Part shown: one piece after another, positions 8,236 through 16,940 of the stretch
How positions within the stretch are numbered: position 1 is the first letter of the stretch
How the letters are laid out: each line of letters opens with the position of its first letter
Assembly (NCBI GenBank): GCA_017473335.1
Contig: JAFULN010000058.1
Span: 1 to 55,314 of the forward strand
Length of the DNA: 55,314 nt
Origin: Erysipelotrichaceae bacterium
GTDB lineage: Bacteria; Bacillota_I; Bacilli_A; Erysipelotrichales; Erysipelotrichaceae
Direction: 5' to 3'
Notes under the pieces: generated by a model
What the model saw: the letters and a program-made list of their open reading frames with translations, nothing else
Told to the model about the DNA's origin: nothing
Databases searched by the model: none
Program-made: the position numbers and the translations under genes

Positions 8236-8757
8236 ATGAATTCTATGGAATTTGATACTTCTTATCAAGCTTATCTTTTAGATGGTGAATATGTTGTATG
8301 GAAAGGTCGTCCAGAAAAGGGAAATCTTCTCACTCCATCCGATTATATCTCAATTCCCTTTGGCATTATCTTCTTTGCCTTTTCATTGTTTTGGGAGTTT
8401 TCAGTCCTGCAGATGGGTGCACCATTCTTCTTTCCTATATTTGGACTTATCTTTGTCTGTGTAGGATTTTATCTGATGATTGGAAGATTTTTCCATCAGG
8501 CTTCAATGAAAAAGAAAACATATTATGTCATCACCAACAAAAAGCTAATCATTCAACAAGGAAACACAATCAATATGTATGAGCCTCACAATCTTCCTCC
8601 AATGGAAATCTACCTGCATCAAAATGGATACGGAACCATTCGTTTCACTGAATATTATATTTCTCATCGTGGAAGAAGACGCTCTCATTCCTTCTCATTA
8701 GAAAATATCCCTGATGTCATAAAAGCTCAGAACGCTCTTAATTCAATGGAAAGGTAA
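8236..8757 (+). CDS. Membrane protein with bacterial PH-like domain
   Basis: A 173-residue protein. An N-terminal YLLDGEYVVWKGRPEKGNLL is typical of bacterial PH-domain membrane proteins. Two membrane helices follow (about residues 36-55 and 62-82), then KKKTYYVITNKKLIIQQGNTINMYEPHNLPPMEIYLHQ, the beta-rich PH-like part. The C-terminus is basic. Function is unknown. Start at ATG 8236, 8 bases after GGAGG. It begins a three-gene run with the zinc-ribbon protein and the hydrolase. Confidence 0.78.
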   Translation: MNSMEFDTSYQAYLLDGEYVVWKGRPEKGNLLTPSDYISIPFGIIFFAFSLFWEFSVLQMGAPFFFPIFGLIFVCVGFYLMIGRFFHQASMKKKTYYVITNKKLIIQQGNTINMYEPHNLPPMEIYLHQNGYGTIRFTEYYISHRGRRRSHSFSLENIPDVIKAQNALNSMER

Positions 8758-8763
8758 GTCTAT

Positions 8764-8997
8764 ATGAAAAACACTAAAATCTGCCCAAAATGTCATTCAA
8801 CAAATCTAATTCGTATCAAAGGAAGTCACGAAAAACATGGAAACAACATTCCTTTAGGTAATCCTGTCTTTTCATACGCAAGAGTTAATCGCTATATTTG
8901 CTGCAGTTGCGGATATACCGAAGAATGGATTGATCAAAATGATTTAGAAAAAATCAATGAATGTAAGAAAGTGTTAGAAAAGAATGAAAAAGCATAA
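8764..8997 (+). CDS. Small zinc-ribbon protein
   Basis: A 77-residue protein with two Cys pairs, CPKC at residues 8-11 and CCSCG at about 47-51, which form a rubredoxin-like zinc ribbon. The C-terminus is charged and helical. Similar small proteins are common and uncharacterised. The gene starts 6 bp after the PH-domain gene and overlaps the hydrolase gene by 14 bp, so it is translated as part of that transcript. Confidence 0.75.
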   Translation: MKNTKICPKCHSTNLIRIKGSHEKHGNNIPLGNPVFSYARVNRYICCSCGYTEEWIDQNDLEKINECKKVLEKNEKA

Positions 8998-9790
8998 AGT
9001 AAAAATACAGTGTGCCGGAAAAATGATACCTCTAATCATACTTAAGCCAAGTCATCCAAAAGAAAAGGGACCTGGACTACTATGGATTCATGGTGGCGGA
9101 TATGTGACTGGTATGGCAGCTATGGTCTATATTTCCCGTGCTAAAAATCTTGTCGATAAATATGGTGTAACTGTCATCTCTCCAGAGTACCGTTTAGCTA
9201 AAGAAGCACCCTATCCATATCCACTGTTAGACTGTTATGATGCACTGCTGTATATGAAAAATCATGCAGAAGAATTAGGAATACGTGATGATCAAATCAT
9301 GGTTGGCGGTGAAAGCGCAGGAGGGGGATTATGTGCTGCTTTATGCCTGTATGCCCGAGACACTAAACAAGTCAATATTGCCTGTCAATTCCCACTCTAT
9401 CCTATGCTGGATGACAGAGAAACAGAATCCTCAAAAGACAATCCTGATCCTGTCTGGAACACTCAAAGAAACCAAAATGCCTGGAGTCAGTATCTGAGAA
9501 ATATCCAGGTAGACATCCCATCTTATGCTGTTCCTGCAAGAGAAACGGATTACTCCAATCTTCCGCCTGCATACACTTTTGTCAGTGACAGTGAACCTTT
9601 TTATCATGAGACAATGACCTACATCAACAATCTGAAAGATGCTGGAATAGAGGCTTCTATGGATATCTATCCAAATGAATCACACGCTTTCGATATGTTG
9701 AAACCATGGAAAAAAGTAAGTCGACAAGCTATCCAAAAATTCGAAGAAAAATTTGACTACGCTCTTCAACATTACTTCAAAAAACAATAG
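8984..9790 (+). CDS. Alpha/beta hydrolase (HSL-type esterase)
   Basis: A 268-residue esterase/lipase of the hormone-sensitive-lipase group. The oxyanion-hole motif HGGG is at about residues 36-39 (LLWIHGGGYVTGM). The nucleophile elbow is GGESAGGGL, with Ser near residue 109. DYSNLPPAYTFVSDSEPF supplies the acid and YPNESHAFDML the catalytic His. Such enzymes hydrolyse short-chain acyl esters in the cytoplasm. It overlaps the zinc-ribbon gene by 14 bp; the start is inside that gene. A weak Fur-like sequence and a terminator follow. Confidence 0.9.
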   Translation: MKKHKVKIQCAGKMIPLIILKPSHPKEKGPGLLWIHGGGYVTGMAAMVYISRAKNLVDKYGVTVISPEYRLAKEAPYPYPLLDCYDALLYMKNHAEELGIRDDQIMVGGESAGGGLCAALCLYARDTKQVNIACQFPLYPMLDDRETESSKDNPDPVWNTQRNQNAWSQYLRNIQVDIPSYAVPARETDYSNLPPAYTFVSDSEPFYHETMTYINNLKDAGIEASMDIYPNESHAFDMLKPWKKVSRQAIQKFEEKFDYALQHYFKKQ

Positions 9791-9807
9791 TATTCTTACA
9801 AAAAGAT

Positions 9808-9822
9808 TGATTATCATTATCA
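9808..9822. promoter_or_regulatory. Fur-box-like sequence in a convergent gap
   Basis: TGATTATCATTATCA differs by one base from the 7-1-7 Fur box TGATAATNATTATCA. It lies between two gene ends, with no promoter nearby, so regulation by Fur is doubtful. Confidence 0.25.
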
Positions 9823-9862
9823 TTAATAATAAAAAACACTTATTTTAAGCTAATGTAAAAAT

Positions 9863-9895
9863 AAATCGCTGAACTAATTATTCAGCGATTTTTTC
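9863..9895. terminator. Bidirectional terminator between hydrolase and CDP-alcohol transferase genes
   Basis: AAATCGCTGAA (9863-9873) pairs with TTCAGCGATTT (9881-9891). T-runs exist in both directions. One arm covers the last codons of the minus-strand gene. Confidence 0.85.
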
Positions 9896-10474
9896 TCTCA
9901 TCAACACTTGATTACGATGTTCATATAAGATTCCAGACAGAATCAACATCCCAATACAAGTAAATATCATAAAGTTTGATACACCATTAGGAATCTCAAA
10001 CCAGAACACGTGTGTCATCATCATCAGGTATAAAAGAAAAGTCGATACCTTTCCATGCCACTGTGCACTCTGTACAACACCTGTTGCCTTGACCACTTGA
10101 TAACTCGACCAGAACGCATGCAGTTCTTTTCCCAGCATCAACAGAAAGATCACAAACATCAGTGGATATCTTCCAGATAAACAGATAACAGTTGCTGCCT
10201 GTGTCAGTTTATCCGCAACTGGATCCAACAGCTTTCCAAGGTCACTCATCATATTAAATCCCCTTGCGATCATGCCATCTAATATATCTGTAATCCCCGA
10301 TATAATCAGTACAATCGCAGCTGTTTTATAATCCATCTCAAAACTGTACAGCCAGACAAAAACTGGTATCAGTACAATTCTGAAACAAGTGAGTATATTG
10401 GGTATCGTCAACTTCTTACTGTCACGATACAATTCTTTTGGTGTTTTCTTTTGATTTGATGCTTCTGGTCTCAT
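9878..10474 (-). CDS. pgsA: CDP-alcohol phosphatidyltransferase, PgsA-like
   Basis: A 198-residue integral membrane enzyme. The full CDP-alcohol phosphatidyltransferase motif is present: Asp63, Asp66-Gly67, Ala70-Arg71, Gly80, Asp84 and Asp88 at the exact spacing. Four or five hydrophobic helices span the rest. PNILTCFRIVLIPVFVW at the N-terminus is characteristic of phosphatidylglycerophosphate synthase, which makes PG-phosphate from CDP-diacylglycerol and glycerol-3-phosphate. A cardiolipin synthase-type or another CDP-alcohol enzyme cannot be excluded, and a second pgsA may exist elsewhere. AGGTTCT precedes the ATG, and a strong promoter lies upstream. Confidence 0.85.
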   Translation of the reverse strand: MRPEASNQKKTPKELYRDSKKLTIPNILTCFRIVLIPVFVWLYSFEMDYKTAAIVLIISGITDILDGMIARGFNMMSDLGKLLDPVADKLTQAATVICLSGRYPLMFVIFLLMLGKELHAFWSSYQVVKATGVVQSAQWHGKVSTFLLYLMMMTHVFWFEIPNGVSNFMIFTCIGMLILSGILYEHRNQVLMREKIAE

Positions 10475-10507
10475 AGAACCTCCATGAGTAAATGTTATGA
10501 TGTTCTC

Positions 10508-10536
10508 ATTCTATGCCCATCTTTCAACATTGTCAA
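10508..10536 (-). promoter_or_regulatory. Sigma-A promoter of the pgsA-like gene
   Basis: On the minus strand TTGACA (10531-10536) is followed after exactly 17 bases by TAGAAT (10508-10513), about 35 bp before the gene. Confidence 0.85.
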
Positions 10537-10753
10537 GTCATTCAGATTCCCTATATTCTATGTAAAGTTCTGATATTAACCTTTTATGTCATAACTTACA
10601 CACAAATATTATCACACTCAAAATGTCTACTCATATATTCGTCCTCTTTAATTATATTAAATTATCTAACCTGAATGATTCAGTTTTTTTCTATGACAAA
10701 GATATTGAAATAATTTTTAAATTCATTTACCCTTACATCAAAGGAGATTCCTT
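10537..10753. other. Non-coding gap upstream of nitroreductase gene
   Basis: AT-rich. It contains a small hairpin CTGAAT/ATTCAG followed by TTTTTTTC near 10670-10690, which could be a short terminator or attenuator, and GGAGAT before the next gene. No coding sequence is seen. Confidence 0.5.
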
Positions 10754-11515
10754 ATGAATAAGATGTATTATGATATGATTTTCAAACGTAAATCATTCCA
10801 CATATTTAAAGAAACAGGTACAATTTCAAATGCTGAACTCAACACGATAGTATCTATTTATTCAAAGTTACAGCCTTTATATCCTGAAATCAAAACAATG
10901 ATGCGTATCGTCCCATCAGAAGAAACGACCTGTAAAAGAGGACAGGAATATTGCGTTTTGTTGTATAGCGAAAAGAAAGAAGGTTACCTTCAGAATATTG
11001 GATATCTTGGTGAACAGCTGGATTTGCATCTAGCTCATATGAACATTGGAACACTCTGGTTTGGTATCGGAAAGGTCAATGAATCTCAGTATCAAAACCT
11101 TGATTTTGTGATCATGTTTGCGATCTCAAAAATGCCTGAGGATAAGTTCAGAAAAAATATGTTCAAGTCAAAAAGAAAAGATCTTACAGAAATTTGGTAT
11201 GGGGATGCATATACAGAAATAGGTAATATCACAAGATTTGCCCCAAGCGCATGCAACAGCCAGCCATGGATTACAGAAGCATCTGAATCTGAACTCAAAG
11301 TATACAGATACAAGAAACCTGGCAAACGAGGAATTATGCCAAAAGATAAAGTAATCTACTACAATCGAATTGATATTGGGATTTATCTTTGGTTTTTAGA
11401 AACATGTTTAAACTATCATCAAATTTCTTTTAACAGGACTCTATATCCTGATACAAGTGATGAAGAAAAAGTACTGACTGCAGTCTATACACTGACAAAA
11501 GGAGAAGATTTATGA
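10754..11515 (+). CDS. Nitroreductase family protein (TM nitroreductase type)
   Basis: A 253-residue flavoprotein-like protein. The N-terminal half begins YYDMIFKRKSFHIFK and contains GYLGEQLDLHLAHMNIGTLWFGIGK, the usual nitroreductase helix. The second half has IGNITRFAPSACNSQPW, the FMN-binding SACNSQPW element, and YYNRIDIGIYLWFLE. The two-part arrangement resembles the putative TM nitroreductase family. It probably reduces a nitro or quinone compound with NAD(P)H. AAAGGAGATTCCTT precedes the start. It overlaps the amidohydrolase gene by 4 bp (ATGA). Confidence 0.82.
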   Translation: MNKMYYDMIFKRKSFHIFKETGTISNAELNTIVSIYSKLQPLYPEIKTMMRIVPSEETTCKRGQEYCVLLYSEKKEGYLQNIGYLGEQLDLHLAHMNIGTLWFGIGKVNESQYQNLDFVIMFAISKMPEDKFRKNMFKSKRKDLTEIWYGDAYTEIGNITRFAPSACNSQPWITEASESELKVYRYKKPGKRGIMPKDKVIYYNRIDIGIYLWFLETCLNYHQISFNRTLYPDTSDEEKVLTAVYTLTKGEDL

Positions 11516-13071
11516 TTGTCTATGAAGGAAATATCTTAACATGTGATGCACAAAACTCAGTTTTACGCTTTCTTGTTGAAGATAACGGTAGAATTGTCTA
11601 CACTGGAAATACTCTTCCTGATAAATATCACAATGCACAAAAAACAGTACTAGGAAAACGTACTTTAATACCATCTTTTGCAGATAGTCATATTCATTTC
11701 GCAAGTTATGCAACTTTTCATGCAGGACTGAATGTCATGAACGCTTCATCCAATAAAGAGATATTAAACATGTTGAAAGAATATATCAGCACATGCAATG
11801 ACAAACTCATTTTAGCCTTTGGTGCTTCTCCATATTCTGTAAAAGAGAAAAAACTAGTTACTAGAAGTGAACTGGATGAAATCTGTCCAGATAAGCCTTT
11901 GTTTCTTATTAAGTATGACGGACATGCGTGTGTCATAAATACTGTACTCTTAAACAAGATAAAATCAAAGATTCAGAACCTACGAGGATATCATGAAGAA
12001 TCTGGAGAAATGAATCAGGACGCTTTCTTTGTTGTTTCTGACTATGTAACAAATTCAATTCCTATTGTACAGCTGATTAAAAATATGCAAAAAGCCATTG
12101 ATGATATGGCAACTAAAGGAATAGGTATGATTCACAGTGTCAGCGGTGTTGGCTTTACACTAGATTTAGATGTAGACTTAGAGCGATGGTTCGCTAATGG
12201 TTTAGACAATGGCATGCAGATGAGAGTCTATTTCCAGACAATGGATGTCAATAAGGTAAAGCGCCGAAAACTCACTCGTATTGGTGGTTGTTTCGAAGCT
12301 GCACTGGATGGATGTTTCGGTTCTATGGATGCAGCATTAACACAGCCTTATGAAGGTACAAATGATACAGGTGTCCTCTATTATACTGATGAACAAGTCA
12401 TCGACTTCTGTACAAAAGCAAATCGTCTAGGCATGCAAATTGAAATCCATGCAATAGGAGATGCCGCCTTCAATCAGGCCGTCAAAGCCCTTAAAGCAGC
12501 ATTAGATGATACACCTAGAAAAGATCATCGACATGCGATTATTCATGCCTGTCTTCCAACTGTTGAAGGACTCAACACCTGTCAGAAATATGGTATCATC
12601 CTTCCTGTACAAAGTGCCTTTATTAACTGGCCACAAGAACCAGATAGTTATCTAGAAGATATTCTAGGAGAAAGAAGTGAACTGCTCAATCCACTTCGTA
12701 CTTTTGAAGATATGAATCTGAAGCCAAGTGCAGGTTCTGATGGACCATGTACTGATCCTGATCCAATTCAATGGATGTACAAAGCATGTAATCACACTAA
12801 TCCTAATCAATCACTCACTATACAGGAAGCACTGAAAATGTGCACCTATAATGGATATTATGCATCCTTCGATGAAAAAGAAAGAGGTTCACTAGAACCA
12901 GGAAAGATTGCTGATATGGTCATCCTTTCTGATAATCCATATACAATGCCTCTCTATCGACTCAATCAACTGAAAGTAGAACAGCTTCTATTAGCTGGAA
13001 AACCTTATCAGAAAGTTCATCAGAATCCAATCCTTCAAATCATCAAAGGAATGTTTCGTAACAATCATTAG
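11512..13071 (+). CDS. Amidohydrolase family protein (YtcJ-like)
   Basis: A 519-residue metal-dependent hydrolase of the amidohydrolase_3/YtcJ group. The metal motif DSHIHF is near residue 58. Further ligands lie in EIHAIGDAAFNQAVKAL and in RHAIIHACLP. GSDGPCTDPDPIQWMYKACN holds the catalytic Asp region, and GSLEPGKIADMVILSDNPY is the C-terminal beta-sandwich typical of the family. Members cleave C-N bonds in cyclic or formylated amides; the substrate is unknown. It is translationally coupled to the nitroreductase and followed by a DUF4177 gene with 11 bp spacing. Confidence 0.9.
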   Translation: MIVYEGNILTCDAQNSVLRFLVEDNGRIVYTGNTLPDKYHNAQKTVLGKRTLIPSFADSHIHFASYATFHAGLNVMNASSNKEILNMLKEYISTCNDKLILAFGASPYSVKEKKLVTRSELDEICPDKPLFLIKYDGHACVINTVLLNKIKSKIQNLRGYHEESGEMNQDAFFVVSDYVTNSIPIVQLIKNMQKAIDDMATKGIGMIHSVSGVGFTLDLDVDLERWFANGLDNGMQMRVYFQTMDVNKVKRRKLTRIGGCFEAALDGCFGSMDAALTQPYEGTNDTGVLYYTDEQVIDFCTKANRLGMQIEIHAIGDAAFNQAVKALKAALDDTPRKDHRHAIIHACLPTVEGLNTCQKYGIILPVQSAFINWPQEPDSYLEDILGERSELLNPLRTFEDMNLKPSAGSDGPCTDPDPIQWMYKACNHTNPNQSLTIQEALKMCTYNGYYASFDEKERGSLEPGKIADMVILSDNPYTMPLYRLNQLKVEQLLLAGKPYQKVHQNPILQIIKGMFRNNH

Positions 13072-13082
13072 TGGAGGAATTT

Positions 13083-13298
13083 ATGTACAAGTATAATTAT
13101 GTTAAAGTAACCTGTGATTTTTTAAGCTGGGGATTAGGTGCAGGCAATGTCTATGGGATTGTCGATGACTATCAAAAAATCATCAACAATGCTGCAGCTA
13201 ATGGATGGCGTTATGTAGGCTATCTTCCAACTCTTCAGCGTGGCACTGGACATGTAGAAGAAATGACACTGATCTTCGAAAAAGAAATCACTGAATAA
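13083..13298 (+). CDS. DUF4177-like small protein
   Basis: A 71-residue protein with the pattern of DUF4177: an N-terminal strand YKYNYVKVTCDF, a central helix DYQKIINNAAANGWRYVGYLP and a final strand EEMTLIFEKE. The central NGWRYVG corresponds to the conserved GW..V of the family. Function is unknown. Start at ATG 13083 behind GTGGAGGAATTT; it is the last gene of the nitroreductase-amidohydrolase transcript. Confidence 0.75.
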   Translation: MYKYNYVKVTCDFLSWGLGAGNVYGIVDDYQKIINNAAANGWRYVGYLPTLQRGTGHVEEMTLIFEKEITE

Positions 13299-13305
13299 GA
13301 AAACT

Positions 13306-13337
13306 GGCAGAGGAGAATCTCCTCTGCCATCTTTTTA
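13306..13337. terminator. Strong terminator between convergent genes
   Basis: GGCAGAGGAG (13306-13315) and CTCCTCTGCC (13319-13328) form a 10-bp GC-rich stem with a 3-base loop, followed by CTTTTT. It lies between a plus-strand and a minus-strand gene end. Confidence 0.9.
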
Positions 13338-14237
13338 TATGTCTTTTTCTAACATCCAGAAATGATTGATTCCATCTTTACTGTCTTTGACAGAGCATCC
13401 CATTGTTGCATGAAGTCCGTCATTACGAATCACCATGGCACAAATCATGCACATTGGAAAAGTCACCTCACTGTTTGAAAGTGAGCTAACCAGTTCAAAT
13501 TTGAAGGTATATTCCTTCTTTTCTGAAAGCTTAGGAATTTCATCCAGAAATTCATACATATGATTCCAGTGATGTTTTTCCCACACCACATCAAATCCTT
13601 CTTCAGACCATTCTCCCTGATCATTCATGTCTTCTTCTGTTCCAATCAAAAGGGTATTTCCCATATCATCTGATGTGAGTGTTGCAATCACATCATTGAC
13701 CTCTTCTGCACCTGTGTACACATCTTCATTCACTCGAAGACTCAGTTCACCTGTTCCTTTTTCTAGACCATCTTTCAATTTAGAAAACATGTACTCTCTT
13801 GTCATCTTTCTGATTTTCTCTCCATCTTCGGGCTGAAAACCAAATTCAATCAATGCAGAATCATCATTCATTGATTGAACAATCAGTTCAGTTATACTTT
13901 GAATCGCCTTTTCCATCGTACTTTTTTCTTTGAGATATGACTTTTGAATCTGCTGAATCTTTTCAAGCTTCTCTTTCTGCTGAGTAATCTTATCCTCAAA
14001 TGCCTGTGCAATCTCAATATCACTCATTCTTAGTAAATGTTTGATTTCATCAATTGAAAAGTCAGCTAGCTGTAAGTTTTTGATTTTGACAAAATCAATG
14101 GCCTGTTGTTTTTTATAATAACGATATCCTGTCCATTCATCTACCTTTACCGGTTTCAGCAAGTGAATGCGATCATAATATCTGAGTGTCTGAGTGCTGC
14201 ACCCGCACAATTTCGCAAATTCTTTGATTGTCATCAT
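13335..14237 (-). CDS. MerR family transcriptional regulator
   Basis: A 300-residue regulator. The N-terminal winged helix-turn-helix is clear: TIKEFAKLCGCSTQTLRYYDRIHLLKP, followed by TGYRYYKKQQAIDFVKIKNLQLADFSIDEIKHLL. A coiled coil follows (about residues 85-120, rich in Glu/Lys/Gln). The C-terminal ~180 residues are an effector part of unknown type with a Cys-containing TFPMCMICAMVI segment; it does not match the GyrI-like domain by eye. It likely activates by DNA distortion and may control its own promoter. Start ambiguous between ATG 14237 and ATG 14234 behind GGAGGAGATAG. Confidence 0.88.
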   Translation of the reverse strand: MMTIKEFAKLCGCSTQTLRYYDRIHLLKPVKVDEWTGYRYYKKQQAIDFVKIKNLQLADFSIDEIKHLLRMSDIEIAQAFEDKITQQKEKLEKIQQIQKSYLKEKSTMEKAIQSITELIVQSMNDDSALIEFGFQPEDGEKIRKMTREYMFSKLKDGLEKGTGELSLRVNEDVYTGAEEVNDVIATLTSDDMGNTLLIGTEEDMNDQGEWSEEGFDVVWEKHHWNHMYEFLDEIPKLSEKKEYTFKFELVSSLSNSEVTFPMCMICAMVIRNDGLHATMGCSVKDSKDGINHFWMLEKDI

Positions 14238-14292
14238 CTCTATCTCCTCCTTGAGGAAAGAATATCATTATACCAAACTGCAAGGTCAATCC

Positions 14293-14715
14293 CTATTTCA
14301 TCCAATTTGAAACATCTATGTTCTGTATCCTCTCATCCAATTCAGGATATGCAAACCAGTCATCCTCCTTTGTACCATATTTCACTGTATGAAGGACTGT
14401 ATTTTCTGATATATACACATTATGAGGCACATTAACTGGAACCAAAGCACTATCATCTTCCATCAAACGCATGACTTCCAGCTTATCTTTCTTCTGCATC
14501 ACTAAAAGAATCCATCCTTTTTCCACAACATAGAATTCTTTCTTTTGATGATGTACATGACTATTCTGCCATGCAGCTTGTTTCGTATTTATCGTCAGAA
14601 TATATGAACTTCCTGTATCCCTTGTTAAACGAAAACGCAGTTCACCATTATTCATCAAATGATGCACATTTTGAATTCCAAAAGATTCTGCTTCTTTGAT
14701 CGTTATCTGTTTCAT
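14293..14715 (-). CDS. Cupin-fold protein
   Basis: A 140-residue protein with the cupin pattern: HVHHQKKEFYVVEKGWILLVMQKKDKLEVMRLMEDDSALVPVNVPHNVYI. The first motif supplies HxHxxxxE-like metal ligands and the second PxxxPHNV. The rest, including GSSYILTINTKQAAWQNSH, resembles small cupins of the dTDP-sugar isomerase or unknown type. The product may bind a sugar or a metal. ATG 14715 is chosen; ATG 14733 is also possible since a GAAAG run precedes either. The end is 56 bp from the MerR gene start, so the pair may be one transcript. Confidence 0.75.
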   Translation of the reverse strand: MKQITIKEAESFGIQNVHHLMNNGELRFRLTRDTGSSYILTINTKQAAWQNSHVHHQKKEFYVVEKGWILLVMQKKDKLEVMRLMEDDSALVPVNVPHNVYISENTVLHTVKYGTKEDDWFAYPELDERIQNIDVSNWMK

Positions 14716-14819
14716 TTCATCACTTTCTTTCAAATTAAACGTTCTTCAATCTTTCATTAACAATTTATTAACAGTTGTCCTATAAACTCTACATCGTTAA
14801 AGCTAAAGGAGATATCACT

Positions 14820-14966
14820 ATGAACAAACTTTTAAAACCACTTATGATTTCTACATTTTTATTAGGATGTATCTATACAATCAATTGTTTACTCCCTGCA
14901 GTAGAAACTATGCTGCGCTTATTTCAGTTTTATGTTGTAAATTCTGGCTTAATTTCAATCTTATAA
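14820..14966 (+). CDS. Small hydrophobic peptide
   Basis: A 48-residue peptide: MNKLLKPLMISTFLLGC and a further hydrophobic stretch, together one or two membrane segments (about residues 7-26 and 28-45). AAAGGAGAT lies at ideal distance before the ATG, which argues for translation. The stop codon overlaps the end of the convergent CPBP protease gene. No family is recognised. It could be a small membrane regulator or a chance frame; the RBS is the main support. Confidence 0.5.
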   Translation: MNKLLKPLMISTFLLGCIYTINCLLPAVETMLRLFQFYVVNSGLISIL

Positions 14967-15644
14967 GATACCAAACAAGATAAATCCTACTGTGTTAATC
15001 GCAAAGTTAGCACACATGTGCACTAACCAGGAAGAATAGATATTTTCACATTTATCATTCAGGAAGTTAAAAATCAAACCACCTATAAATAAACCTAGCA
15101 TTGCCAGAAAATAAATCACTGGACTAAACCAGCTTGTTGTCATTCCTACATGATAGAACGCAAATAGAAATGAACTAAACACATAGGCAAAGACTGGTTT
15201 TATTTCTTTCTTCAACAGAATAAATGCATAGCCACGAAAGAAGAACTCTTCCAAAAGAGAATTCACAAAAGAAATATAGATAGCGACAAACACAAAATTC
15301 TCTGCATTGACACCAACACCACTCATTAATGAATCCTTGATTCCCTGAAAATCTATCCAATTTCTAAAAATGAAATAGGCTATCATAATGATTATATATA
15401 CACCTATACCTAATAAGAGGGCCAATTTGATATCTTTTCTTTTTGGTACAAACAATTTTTTCATATTAGGTATATCTTCACGATACATCATAAAGTAGCT
15501 CATTGGTACCAAAAGAAACATCATAATTTTTATCAATGATCTTGTGATATACGATAATTCAAAAAACGCATCAATTCCACTCATCAACAATGAACAGACA
15601 AGTACTGTCATCATCAATGTTCCACTTTTACGAGTTAATTTCAT
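14961..15644 (-). CDS. CPBP family intramembrane metalloprotease
   Basis: A 227-residue membrane protein with about seven helices. The catalytic signature EEFFFRGYAF carries the Glu-Glu and Arg of the CPBP (CAAX/Abi) family, and the later FAFYHVGM supplies the His. A third motif, LNDKCENIYSSWLVHMCANF, contains the conserved His. The proteins act on prenylated or membrane peptides and bacteriocin-type substrates; the substrate is unknown. ATG 15644 is preferred, behind AAAGGAGAATGATT; an ATG 7 codons upstream has no RBS. Confidence 0.9.
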   Translation of the reverse strand: MKLTRKSGTLMMTVLVCSLLMSGIDAFFELSYITRSLIKIMMFLLVPMSYFMMYREDIPNMKKLFVPKRKDIKLALLLGIGVYIIIMIAYFIFRNWIDFQGIKDSLMSGVGVNAENFVFVAIYISFVNSLLEEFFFRGYAFILLKKEIKPVFAYVFSSFLFAFYHVGMTTSWFSPVIYFLAMLGLFIGGLIFNFLNDKCENIYSSWLVHMCANFAINTVGFILFGIL

Positions 15645-15744
15645 AATCATTCTCCTTTTGTCCATTTTAACACAATTTCATGTTTCTCAAAACAAAGCAG
15701 AGGAATCATGTTATAATGTGCGCATATGAAAGCGAGTGATCAAC

Positions 15745-16719
15745 ATGAGCGAATGGAAAGAAATTAGTCTGCATGACATCAAAGGTATTAAGATTGGACA
15801 TGCACAGGATGAGGAACATGCAACAGGAGTCAGTGTAATACTTTGTGATAAAAAAGCAGTCTGTGGTGTAGATGTAAGAGGTGGAGGTCCTGCCAGCAGA
15901 GAGACTGAATTACTAAATCCTTTGAAATCTAACGATGGTATCAATGCACTCTTTTTAAGCGGAGGAAGTGCCTATGGACTAGATTGTGCCGGAGGCATCA
16001 TGAAATATCTGGAGCGCAAAGGGCAGGGTGTAAAAGTAGGCAAGTCCATTGTCCCTATTGTCGTTGGTTCATGTATCTTTGATTTAGGATGTGTTGATGG
16101 AGCAGTAAGACCTAATGCTGATATGGGATTTGCAGCATGTGTGGATGCAGAAAAAAATATTGAACGCAATGGAAATATCGGTGGAGGCATGGGTGCAACT
16201 GTAGGTAAAATTCATGGGGATGCTTCAGCAATGAAATCAGGACTAGGATGCTATGCATTACAAGTTGGAAAGCTGCAAGTCGGTGCTATGGTCGTTGTCA
16301 ATGCCATCGGTGATGTCTATGAGATGGATTCCAATCATCAGCTTGCTGGACTATTAGATGCTAAGAAAGAAAAGATGCTTAACAGTGAAGTAGAAGCCGT
16401 TAAACTCCTTCAAATGATGAACATGTTTGGGCTGAATACAACCATTGCAGCTATCGTTACAAATGCTGATTTAGATAAAGCTGAAATGAATAAAGTTGCC
16501 GCAATGGCATCGAATGGATTAGCACGTACAATTCGTCCTGTAAACACATCAATGGATGGTGACAGTGTCTATGCACTATGTACAGGAAAGGTAAAATCTA
16601 GCGCAGATGTTGTCGGAACACTGGCTGCACATGTCTTAGGTAAAGCTGTTAATCGTGCTGTTTTAGAAACAAAAGAAATCTATGGATATAAATCAGCACA
16701 AAGCTTTATTAAAGTATAA
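15745..16719 (+). CDS. P1 family peptidase (DmpA/ornithine acyltransferase-like)
   Basis: A 324-residue N-terminal nucleophile hydrolase of the S58/DmpA family. Signs are VRGGGPASRETELLNP, ALFLSGGSAYGLDCAGG, and GNIGGGMGATVGKIHG, in which such enzymes cut themselves before the nucleophile in the related text. The C-terminal TIRPVNTSMDGDSVYALCTGKV is also typical. They cleave N-terminal residues or amides. Start at ATG 15745 is slightly uncertain: a GTG at 15736 is in frame and the RBS (AGCGAGTG) is weak. A TATAAT lies at 15712-15717. Confidence 0.88.
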   Translation: MSEWKEISLHDIKGIKIGHAQDEEHATGVSVILCDKKAVCGVDVRGGGPASRETELLNPLKSNDGINALFLSGGSAYGLDCAGGIMKYLERKGQGVKVGKSIVPIVVGSCIFDLGCVDGAVRPNADMGFAACVDAEKNIERNGNIGGGMGATVGKIHGDASAMKSGLGCYALQVGKLQVGAMVVVNAIGDVYEMDSNHQLAGLLDAKKEKMLNSEVEAVKLLQMMNMFGLNTTIAAIVTNADLDKAEMNKVAAMASNGLARTIRPVNTSMDGDSVYALCTGKVKSSADVVGTLAAHVLGKAVNRAVLETKEIYGYKSAQSFIKV

Positions 16720-16786
16720 AATAACATTAAAAAGAACAATTATCATTCTCATTTATTATTAAAAAAATTTTTAAATGAATACATTT

Positions 16787-16820
16787 ATAGTGATAGATTC
16801 ATTCTATCACTATTTTATTC
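16787..16820 (+). terminator. Terminator after the P1 peptidase gene
   Basis: ATAGTGATAGA (16787-16797) pairs with TCTATCACTAT (16803-16813), followed by TTTATTCTA. Confidence 0.8.
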
Positions 16821-16940
16821 TATACCTATTTAAATAAGTACTATTACAATTCAATGTACTGTTGAATTGACCTTTCCAAATCATAGATGGTTTTATTATC
16901 AAGTACTCTTTATGATTGAATCATAGAAAAGAGGGATATT

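Noticed and set aside
10000..10012. CACGTG inside the pgsA-like gene as a further parS
   Set aside because: Only the six-base core matches; flanks differ.
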